From positions 64,110,763 through 64,174,762 of the forward strand of contig NC_073746.1 in NCBI RefSeq assembly GCF_029784135.1: DNA of 64,000 bases. The letters run 5' to 3'. The notes under the pieces are model-generated. The model searched no databases and was not told the origin of the DNA. It saw only the letters and a list, made by a program, of their open reading frames with translations. Numbering within the stretch: the stretch's first letter is position 1; every line of letters begins with the position of its first letter. This document shows, piece by piece, positions 56,264 through 64,000 of this stretch. The position numbers were made by a program, and so were the translations under genes. Source of the DNA: Toxorhynchites rutilus septentrionalis. Taxonomy: Eukaryota > Arthropoda > Insecta > Diptera > Culicidae.

Positions 56264-57553
56264 AAGGGTGTGTCACATCAAATTGCATCACGAAAAAAAC
56301 GCTGTAGAAATTCGCCCAGTAGACCGATCCTTTTGAAAATTTTAGACAGTAAAATAAAAACTATTAAACAACTTTTGGCATTTTCATTTTATTCATACTT
56401 CGAGCCCAAGCCCGTATGCTCGCACCTTCCTCTTTACCCCGTCCATAAGGTTCTGTACAACGTCAGGTTGTAGTTTTTTTTGAACGGAAATCCATTTTCT
56501 CTTGAAGTCCGCATCCGATTTGACAACTTTTGGGTTCTTCCGGAGGGCCTGCTTCATAATCGCCCAATATTTCTCTATTGGGCGAAGCTCCGGCGCGTTG
56601 GGCGGGTTCATTTCCATTGGCACGAAGGTGACCCCGTTGGCTTCGTACCACTCCAACACGTCCTTTGAATAGTGGCACGAAGCGAGATCCGGCCAGAAGA
56701 TGGTCGGGCCCTCGTGCTGCTTCAATAGTGGTAGTAAGCGCTTCTGTAGGCACTCCTTAAGGTAAACCTGCCCGTTTACCGTGCCGGTCATCACGAAGGG
56801 GGCGCTCCGCTTTCCGCAAGAGCAGATCGCTTGCCACATCATGTACTTTTTGGCAAACTTGGATAGTTTCTGCTTGCGAATCTCCTCCGGAACGCTGAAT
56901 TTGTCCTCTGCGGAGAAGAACAACAGGCCCGGCAGCTGACGAAAGTCCGCTTTGACGTAGGTTTCGTCGTCCATTACCAGGCAATGCGGCTTCGTCAGCA
57001 TTTCGGTGTACAGCTCCCGGGCTCGCGTCTTCCCCACCATGTTTTGCCTTTCGTCGCGGTTAGGAGCCTTCTGAACCTTGTATGTACGCAGGCCCTCCCG
57101 CTGCTTGGTCCGCTGGACGAATGAACTTGACAAATTCAGCTTATTGGCGACATCCCGGACCGAATTTCTCGGATCACGTCTAAACTGCTTAACTACGCGT
57201 TTGTGATCTTTTTCACTGACGGAACATCCATTTTTGTCCTTCTTTACCTTCCGGTCGATGGTTAGGTTCTCGAAGTATCGTTTTAGTACTCTGCTGACCG
57301 TGGATTGGACGATTCCCAGCATCTTACCGATGTCCCGATGTGACAACTCCGGATTCTCGAAATGAGTGCGCAAGATTAATTCACGACGCTCTTTTTCGTT
57401 CGACGACATTTTTACGAAAAATTGACAGTGAAGCATGGCCAACGTGATCTATACACTCTTATCTGATTATAAGCGAAAGCTGAAGATATAATTCCTAAAA
57501 ATTAAATTTCTACAGCGTTTTTTCCGTGATGCAATTTGAAGTGACACACCCTT
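56264..57553 (-). mobile_element. DD37E Tc1/mariner element, copy E (intact)
   Basis: 1,290 bp between TA at 56262-56263 and 57554-57555, with both inverted repeats present ('aagggtgtgtcacatcaaat' on the left; the right end has one internal change, 'ttgaagtg' for 'ttgatgtg'). It carries an uninterrupted transposase. Confidence 0.95.
56393..57409 (-). CDS. DD37E (ITmD37E-type) transposase, copy E, intact
   Basis: This 338-residue enzyme would cut the element out and paste it at TA sites in the nucleus. The start MSSNEKERR at 57409 matches all other copies; the frame is open to 57442 but that is 5' UTR. It has two N-terminal helix-turn-helix segments (HRDIGKMLGIVQSTVSRVLK and SVRDVANKLNLSSSFVQRTK) that would bind the terminal repeats. 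The catalytic core has D147/D148 in VMDDETYV, D241 in WPDLASCHYS and E279 in LRPIEKYW, with 37 residues between the last two. The length fits the group (about 340). No stop or frameshift is present, unlike copies A, C, D and F. Functionality is inferred from sequence only. Confidence 0.92.
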   Translation of the reverse strand: MSSNEKERRELILRTHFENPELSHRDIGKMLGIVQSTVSRVLKRYFENLTIDRKVKKDKNGCSVSEKDHKRVVKQFRRDPRNSVRDVANKLNLSSSFVQRTKQREGLRTYKVQKAPNRDERQNMVGKTRARELYTEMLTKPHCLVMDDETYVKADFRQLPGLLFFSAEDKFSVPEEIRKQKLSKFAKKYMMWQAICSCGKRSAPFVMTGTVNGQVYLKECLQKRLLPLLKQHEGPTIFWPDLASCHYSKDVLEWYEANGVTFVPMEMNPPNAPELRPIEKYWAIMKQALRKNPKVVKSDADFKRKWISVQKKLQPDVVQNLMDGVKRKVRAYGLGLEV

Positions 57554-58138
57554 TATATTCCTCCGCAGCTCGTCTCCATGTTTTACAGAATGTACGGCAA
57601 CAACCATAGTTTCCATCTGCCACTGGTTTCGGAACGAAATCCGTTCATATTTACAAACCATGACCACAACAAACACGATTACACTATTTGCGTTTGACAG
57701 ATCGAATTCGAGGTTACGACTATGGCATTTTCACCCCGGTAATAATGGCTCCTTTTGCCCCGGAAGTTGACAGATAACAAATTTATTTTTTATTGAAATA
57801 AATGCGTACGATTTAAATTAGTTCATACAGTAAGTTGTAGAAAAATGATTATTCTATTTGTATTTATGGGTGGAGTCATGCAAACATATAGAAACTGAGG
57901 GTATTTCGTTAATTTGGGCCTGTGCGCTCTTATATAGATTGCAGTTGAAGAAGCTCAGTTAGTATTTATCTGTTTTCCAATCAAAAATATTTAAGATTCT
58001 GGCTGATAATATGTGAGATATATGCAGTATCTGTATAAAACAAAGTTCTGTTGTTAAATAATTGTAAAAGATAGAAATAGCCAAAATAATCAGATGGACA
58101 CTCTTGCCCCGTATGGCACTCTTGCCCCGGGTTCCCCT

Positions 58139-59232
58139 ACAATATCGTTGCTTGTGTATCGCTTTGGGTTGCATGCAATCGACTCATACGATGAGTCTTG
58201 AGGTTCTGGGTGGAGCACTTCCTCTGCCTCTCCGATTTAAAGAATTATCATACAGACATTCGATGTAAGATTATGAATCCGTTGGTAATTGATAATTTCG
58301 AAGAGCTTCTTCAATTGAATCCAGAGTCAAGGTTCACCACCTTATATGCTGAGTTCCGTTCACAAGGATTGCAACCTTCGCCAAGCATCATAAACCAAGA
58401 CTGTCTATCGTACTTCTGTGATCCCGCTGTAAATTTCAATTTAACCATGCATCAAGAAATACGTGATTTTCCAGAACATACACGTTTTGTGTTTATCCCA
58501 CGGATGTTTTCGTCGAAATTTTGCGAAGTAAGTTCTAATAGAATGTTTTTTACTGACGGATCATACATTAATGGCTCCACTGGTTTTGGCATATTTAATG
58601 AAAACTTCAGTGCCTATTATAGATTGAAAAATCCATGCTCGGTGTATATTGCAGAAATGGCTGCAATCTATCACGCTTTGGAGAAAATTTATTCCTTGTC
58701 GATTGATCACTATTTTATATTTTCAGATAGCCTCAGCTCAATAGAAGCTATCCGTTCGATAAAACCTATAAGAGCCTCTTGTTATTTTCTTATGAGAACA
58801 ATACAGGGTAGACTATGTTATGTACTATCCAATTGGTAACACAATTGGAGTGAAGATAATATGGGTCGCTGGTTACATAAAATTATTCCCAAGGTATCGA
58901 CAAAAGCATGGTTCAAGGGATTGAATGTAGGTCGGGACTTCATTCGCATGATGTCCCGTCTCTTGTCTAATCATTACTTGTTAAATGCACATCTTTATCG
59001 CATTGGGATCGTTGATAGTAATATTTGCGTTTGTGGTGATGGTTATCATGACATCGAGCATGTGGTCTGGTCTTATATCAACTTTCATTCTTCCAGGGCT
59101 CATCTATCGGATTCACTCAGGGCACTAGGAAGGCAATCTGACTTACCGGTTAGAGACATCTTAGCTAGTCGCGACCTTAACCTTATGCTTTCTCTTTACC
59201 AATTTCTCAAAAGAAATGATATCTCAGCTTGA
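58139..59232 (+). pseudogene. LINE ORF2, RNase H and C-terminal domain
   Basis: After LEVLGGALPLPLRFKE, the RNase H motifs appear: FFTDGSYINGSTGFGIF (Asp near 58555), VYIAEMAAIYHALE (Glu) and YFIFSDSLSSIEAI (Asp). A stop at about 58837 follows; then a C-terminal part contains a CXC...H type motif (ICVCGDGYHDIEHVVW) and ends LKRNDISA at 59232. RNase H would remove template RNA during cDNA synthesis; its presence places the element in the I group, since Jockey elements lack it. Frame breaks make it a pseudogene. Confidence 0.85.
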
Positions 59233-59668
59233 TTCCTTCCCTCCTCATCAAATCAAACTACTCCACTCGCTCCATCCTAATCCTAAATCCTAATCCTGTC
59301 CAATTAATCTAGTGTTTAGTTATTATTAAATTGTCAGTCTTAAGTATATAGAAAATAAGTTATATTTTAAGGTGAAATTTGACTCTGTAAACGTTAGATA
59401 ATAAGTAATTGAGTCTGATTAATAAACGTTTTTGGAAAAAAAAGTTGAAGCTCTATACACTGACTTTAGTAAGGCTTTCGATCGTGTTGATATGCAATTA
59501 CTGTTTCTTAAACTTCAAAAAATTGAGATAGAGATCAAGGTATTGAAATGGCTAGAATTATATTTGACTGACCGCACGCAAATAGTAAGATTTAATGGGA
59601 AAATTTCAAAACCATTATTTTATTTGTTAATGACGTTTGCGTTTTTCTTAACAGTGTTAAGGCACTTA

Positions 59669-60920
59669 AAGGGTGTGTCACATCAAATTGCATCACGGAA
59701 AAAACGCTGTAGAAATTTAATTGTTAGGAATTATATCTTCAGCTTTCGTTTATAATCAGATAAGAGTGTATAGATCACGTTGGCCATGCTTCACTGTCAA
59801 TTTTTCGTAAATTTGGAAAAATGTCATCGAACGAAAAAGAGCGTCGTGAATTAATCCTGTGCACTCATTTCGAGAATCCGGAGTTGTCACATCGGGACAT
59901 CGGTAAGATGCTGGGAATCGTCCAATCCACGGTCAGCAGAGTACTAAAACGATACTTCGAGAACCTAACCATCGACCGGAAGGTGAAGAACGGCAAAAAT
60001 GGATGCTCCGTCAGTGAAAAAGATCACAAGCGCGTAGTTAAGCAGTTTAGACGTGATCCGAGAAGTTCGGTCCGGGATGTCGCCAATAAGCTGAATTTGT
60101 CAAGTTCATTCGTCCAGCGGACCAAGCAGCGGGAGGGCCTGCGTACATACAAGGTTCAGAAGGCTCCTAATCGCGACGAAAGGCAAAACATGGTGGGGAA
60201 GACGCGAGCCCGGAAGCTGTACACCGAAATGCTGATGAAGCCGCATTGCCTGGTAATGGACGACGAAACCTACGTCAAAGCGGACTTTCGTCAGCTGCCG
60301 GGCCTGTTGTTCTTCTCCGCAGAGGACAAATTCAGCGTTCCGGAGGAGATTCGCAATCAGAAACTATCCAAGTTTACCAAAAAGTACATGGTGTGGCAAG
60401 CGATCTGTTCTTGCGGAAAGCTGAGCGCCCCCTTCGTCGTGACCGGCACGGTAAACGGGCATGTTTACCTTAAGGAGTGCCTACAGAAGCGCTTACTACC
60501 ACTATTGAAGCAGCACGAGGGCCCGACCATCTTCTGACCGGATCTCGCTTCGTGCCACTATTCAAAGGACGTGTTGGAGTGGTACGAAGCCAACGGGGTC
60601 ACCTTCGTGCCAATATTGGGCGATTATGAAGCAGGCCCTCCGGAAGAACCCAAAAGTTGTCAAATCGGAGGTGGACTTCAAGAGAAAATGGATTTCTGTT
60701 CAAAAAAAAACTACAACCTGACGTTGTACAGAACCTTATGGACGGGGTAAAGAGGAAGGTGCGAGCATACGGGCGTGGGCTCGAAGTATGAATAAAAAGA
60801 AAATGCCAAAAGTTGTTTAATAGTTTTGATTTTACTGTCTAAAATTTTCAAAAGGATCGGTCGACTGGGCGAATTTTTACAGCGTTTTTTCCGTGATGCA
60901 ATTTGATGTGACACACCCTT
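59669..60920 (+). mobile_element. DD37E Tc1/mariner element, copy F
   Basis: 1,252 bp between TA at 59667-59668 and 60921-60922, with both terminal repeats kept. It is shorter than the other copies because of an internal deletion of about 45 bp near 60612. Confidence 0.95.
59821..60792 (+). pseudogene. DD37E transposase, copy F (nonsense, catalytic Glu deleted)
   Basis: It starts MSSNEKERR at 59821 and keeps VMDDETYV, but the Trp before the second Asp is a stop (TGG to TGA at 60535-60537). A deletion near 60612 removes the text holding LRPIEKYW, so the catalytic Glu is gone. The C-terminal codons remain, with a further length change in the A run near 60702-60710. Confidence 0.9.
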
Positions 60921-61849
60921 TATCTACGCAGATGATATGAAGCTGTATATGGAAAAAATGAATGAAGAAGACCCTCAAACATTCAAAAATGAAGTTGACA
61001 TAGTTTATAATTGGTACACTCAGAGTTTATTACAGCTCAATGTTGGGAAATTCACTTTGATGACTTTTACAAGAAGAAGAACACCATTGAACAATGGTGT
61101 TAAGCTGGGAAATTAACTCATCAGTAGATGTCAACAAGTAAGAGACTTAGGCGTGGTCTTAAATTCTAAACTAACCTTCGTTGATCTTTATAATACAATC
61201 TTCCATAGAGCAAATAATATGTTGAGCTTCATCAAACGCTTTAGTTACCATTTCCACGATCTTTACATAATAAAAACATTGTATACTACATGCGCCAGAT
61301 CAACTCTCGAATACTGTAGTATTGTATGGTTCCCCTACTTAATTTCACACGAAGACAGAATTGAATCTGTACAAAAACAATTTTTATTATTTGCACTTCG
61401 TAAACTAGGCTGGTCTTCATACCACCTCCCTCCATATGAGGCACGTTGCATGCTAATCAATATGAAAAGTTTAAAAGAACGTCGGAGCTCTGCCATGATT
61501 CTATTTATTATTTACATCATATCACAACGAGTGGACTCAGAAGAAATATTAGGAAACCTAAATTTTTACGCACTGATTAGGTACATGAGAAACCCTAACA
61601 TTTTCTACATAGATTACCGAAGAACGAAATACGCCAAATATAGTCCTACTAATCGTATGATGAGCCTCTGTAACGAACACAGTGAAATAATTGATGTAAC
61701 CATGTCAAGGTCAATGCCAAAGACTATCTGAATAGAATAAGATATAGTTAAACTTCACTGTAATATTTGGGCAGCATATTTAGTCTACGCTGGTTTGACG
61801 AAATAAATAAATAAATAAAAAAATGTTGATTATGTAACTTGTTAAAACC

Positions 61850-61983
61850 GTCTTTTGAATTAAACGGATAAATTATCCAGCCAGCTCTTTCCAGTTTTTT
61901 TAAATTTTGAGTAAGTAGTTTTAAGTAGTATTAAGAATGTATCGGTCTACAATTTTGATTGACGACAATAAATAAATAAATAA
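61850..61983 (+). mobile_element. LINE 3'-end fragment
   Basis: A short segment ending 'gacgacaataaataaataaa' resembles the AAAT-repeat tail of the preceding LINE. It has no coding part. Confidence 0.35.
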
Positions 61984-62553
61984 ATTACATCACGGAAAAA
62001 GGCTGTAGAAAATTACCCAATTTGAGTAGAAGTAATTTAGAGTGTATTGTTTACTCTGTATGTTTATCGCTGTCAGTTTTTCGAAAATTGGCAAAAAATG
62101 GCGTCACCCAAAAAACAACATCGCAAGCTTCTAGCTTCGTGCCACTATTCAAAAGATTTCTTGAAGTGGTACGAAACCAACGGGGTCACTTTCGTACCCA
62201 AGAACATGAACCTGACCAACGCACCGGAACTAAGGCACATCGTAAAACACTGGACTGTTATGAAGCATGCACTACGGAGGCATCTCAAGGAGGTCAAATC
62301 TGAGGAAGATATGAGGAAAAAGTGAGTTTGCATACAGAAGAATCTGCAACCAGATGTTGTACAGAACCTAATGAGTGGAGTTAAGCGTAAGGTGCGAACA
62401 TACGGTTATGGTATTAAATTTGAATGAAATAAATATGCCAAAAGGTCACTAATTGGTTTCATTTTATTTTCTGAAAGATAGAAAAAGAACGGCCAATTAG
62501 GCAGTTTTCTATAACGTTTTTTTCTGTGATGCAATTTGATGTGGGACACCCTT
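61984..62553 (+). mobile_element. internally deleted DD37E relative
   Basis: The right end 'gcaatttgatgtgggacacc' plus 'ctt' before TA (62554-62555) is a diverged form of the main family's repeat. The left end keeps only the inner part ('catcacggaaaaaggctgta'), and its first 23 bp or so are lost against the LINE tail. At 570 bp it is a deletion derivative of a sister lineage. Confidence 0.75.
62098..62427 (+). pseudogene. truncated DD37E transposase relic
   Basis: Begins MASPKKQHRKL and passes directly to LASCHYSKDFLKWYETNGVT, PKNMNLTNAPELRHIVKHWT, then a stop near 62324 and LQPDVVQNLMSGVKRKVRTY. About 220 codons between the first residues and LASCHYS are missing. The catalytic Glu of PIEKYW is Val (HIVKHW). 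Confidence 0.8.
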
Positions 62554-62555
62554 TA

Positions 62556-64000
62556 CAATATCTTTAATTGACTGAAAAATTACTTGATTAAATTCTATAC
62601 AAGTTAAATTCTTTTCTTTGAGAGAAAGAAAATATTTTATTTTTGCACAACGATTTGAGAAAGAGTATTTCCATTATCCACAATTAACGACTTCATCATA
62701 TGTCCCACGATTTTATTTTAGTCTTATCAATGCCCTAGACCAATGAAGGAGAGGTGTGATAATTAGTAACTGCTACTTGCCTAATTATTTTCTAGCTTTT
62801 AGTACATTATTATGTTAAATCACAATTAAACCGTTTGACTTAAAAAGTTTTTTACCTATTTTATTTCTTGATCGTGACAGAGAAAAATTATAGACTGAAT
62901 CGTGAGCATGGGTCAATATAGGAAAATATACTGACTTTTGGAAATCAAAAAAAGTTGTTCGAATAGAGTTATCGAAGTTATTTGATAGAGAAATATTTCA
63001 CATATCTTCCAGCCACAATTTGATTAATCGGAAAAGGGTCTGAGAAAAGTTATAGGCCAAGTTGTATAGGAGGAAGTCAACCGCGAGTAATCGGTTTTCT
63101 ACCTTACTAACCATAGAATTAGGAAATTGTTTATATATAGTTATATAAATATTCGGCTCCTTAAAACTTATGTAACTGAGCCTGTAAAAATAAACGAATT
63201 AATAAAAAAATAAGTTGTATGGAAGGGTCTAAGAAAAGTTATAGGCCAAAACCTGTACAACTTGTATGGGTGAAATAAATTAATTTAAAGAAAATTGAAA
63301 AAAGTGGTGAAAAACGTACCTTTCAATGTTTAGCACGCCATTCTCAATAGCTTCGAGATAAAAAATTTAAAAAATACTGAAAGTGCATCTTACTATGGTA
63401 TATCGAGAAAAATAATCAAAAAATAAATTCCTAAAAAATTTAAGTACTAAAAAAAGTCTAGAAATATTGATTTTTGTAGTATTTAGAGATGCAGTACTAC
63501 TATAATTCGTATTTAAATGTGCTCCTACGCCTTTTATAGATATATGTGATTTTTTTTTTCAGATAATAATAAAATAATTCTCCTATATAGTTCACTATAA
63601 AAGCTATGGTGAAAAAAAGAGTTTTTCTTTTTTTTTATTCTCAATAGGCTTAGAAATTAAAATTTGAGAAAATACTCAAAGTCCATCCACTATGGTGTAC
63701 CGCGACAAAATATAACAAAATTTTATCCTCTGCGCAAAAATATCCTGGGTGTATAGAAATAATTAGAGTTTTCAAAACTGTTTTTCGATGATTATTTATT
63801 GAACTATTTAATATCAAATACGAATTCGAAATTTTTCGTTCATACAATAATATTTCAGTACTAAATGGTCCACAACAACATTATAGAAATCAAATGAAAG
63901 ATAGTTGATAACGTTAATTGGATTTGCTATCTTTGAAAAAAACAGAAAGAAATCGATTTCTTATTTCTTCTCGATATTTTTATCCAGTGCATCTAAATAC
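62556..64000. other. AT-rich DNA with a diverged direct repeat and a LINE/SINE-type tail
   Basis: 'gaaaagttataggccaa' recurs at about 63045 and 63232, on either side of a 'ggctcc...gagcc' stem plus AATAAA-type tail (63152-63210) that resembles SINE/LINE 3' ends. A second diverged direct repeat places 'ttctcaatag...' at 63341 and 63638, followed in both by 'tactatggt' or 'cactatggt' text. No genes are recognised. Confidence 0.4.

Larger units (their letters stand above)
55792..58137. mobile_element. TA-flanked element with 'ggggaaccc' ends, host of DD37E copy E
   Basis: The left end 'ggggaacccgagacaagagt' and the inverted right end 'actcttgccccgggttcccc' lie between TA at 55790-55791 and 58138-58139. 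Without DD37E copy E it is about 1.05 kb and non-coding. A 'ggggcaagagtgcca' motif repeats inside both ends (near 56018 and 58105). With one TA retained the LINE reads across (MERIQYRCLCIALGC), which fixes the borders. A non-autonomous Tc1/mariner-type MITE is likely. Confidence 0.8.
48680..59437 (+). mobile_element. I-clade LINE interrupted by five direct insertions
   Basis: Fragments of one LINE lie in order on the plus strand: ORF1 N-part (to 50328), ORF1 zinc knuckles (50838-51345), endonuclease (52751-53590), reverse transcriptase (about 54660-55790), RNase H and C-terminus (58139-59232), and a 3' UTR with 'aataaa' near 59420. The interruptions are DD37E C, an 'acgcgg' MITE, DD37E D, a second DD37E type and a 2.3-kb element holding DD37E E. 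Three insertion sites read through in frame when the insert and one TA are removed, which confirms a single parent element. Confidence 0.85.
59446..61731 (+). pseudogene. CR1/Jockey-like reverse transcriptase fragment
   Basis: Before DD37E F it reads ALYTDFSKAFDRVDMQLLFL, VLKWLELYLTDRTQIV and, in another frame, FVNDVCVFLNSVKAL. After it comes IYADDMKLYM (active site near 60925), followed by RCQQVRDLGVVLNSKLTF, YTTCARSTLEYCSIVW and the C-terminus ending SRSMPKTI at 61731. The region that usually reads GVPQGS is deleted (near 59605). DD37E F sits two codons before the YADD box, and the frame continues across it. Confidence 0.8.
59440..61825 (+). mobile_element. 5'-truncated CR1/Jockey-like LINE, split by DD37E copy F
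   Basis: It starts abruptly inside the reverse transcriptase directly after the poly(A)-like end of the I-clade LINE, and ends after a 3' UTR in an 'aaataaataaataaat' repeat at about 61800-61818. Such 5' truncation and a short-unit tail are typical of CR1-like LINEs. Confidence 0.75.

Overview
This is eukaryotic DNA from a culicine mosquito, most likely Aedes. It is AT-rich, has no operons, and consists almost wholly of interspersed repeats. The support for a mosquito is the set of families present: a DD37E Tc1/mariner family in at least six copies, a Feilai-like tRNA SINE, a second tRNA SINE with an AAATAAAT tail, Helitron-type repeats, an R4-clade non-LTR element with a restriction-like endonuclease, I-clade and CR1/Jockey-like LINEs, and an mdg1/412-like LTR element with a tRNA-Arg-type primer site. 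This is family recognition by eye, without a database search. I could not support any host protein-coding gene.

Layout. 1-3.3 kb: Helitron-end fragments, a MITE-like repeat and unassigned DNA. 3.36-11.83 kb: a nearly perfect 4,235-bp tandem duplication covering most of a Tc1-like transposon, which carries a SINE in its flank and a pogo-like deletion derivative inside. 12-14.1 kb: unassigned. 14.1-15.7 kb: a minisatellite, then a mariner relic split by a Feilai-like SINE. 17-21.3 kb: short repeats, DD37E copy A, and a repeat with a TATA/Inr promoter that a SINE has split. 23.3-24.15 kb: two mariner relics facing away from each other. 24.17-35.26 kb: an internally deleted LTR retrotransposon (LTR, primer site, leader, small membrane ORF, gag, start of protease, 28-bp 3' LTR remnant). 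Its leader holds two head-to-tail R4-clade copies. 36.7-43.9 kb: repeats sharing a 'gtgtccgaa' end, around a Tc1-like element with doubled terminal repeats that contains DD37E copy B. 44.18-45.11 kb: a non-autonomous Helitron. 48.7-59.4 kb: one I-clade LINE broken by five direct insertions, one of which holds the intact DD37E copy E. 59.4-62.6 kb: a 5'-truncated CR1/Jockey-like LINE split by DD37E copy F, a LINE tail and a degenerate DD37E relative. The last 1.4 kb is AT-rich DNA with a diverged direct repeat.

How the parts relate. These genes form no pathway; the window records transposition. The nesting gives relative ages: the LINEs, the LTR element and the Tc1 elements came first, and the DD37E family later inserted into them at TA dinucleotides. 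Most ORFs are broken. The exceptions are DD37E copy E (338 codons, complete triad), DD37E copy B (intact apart from its start codon), both R4-clade ORFs (copy 2 complete, copy 1 cut at its C-terminus), and the small myristoylation-type ORF and gag of the LTR element.
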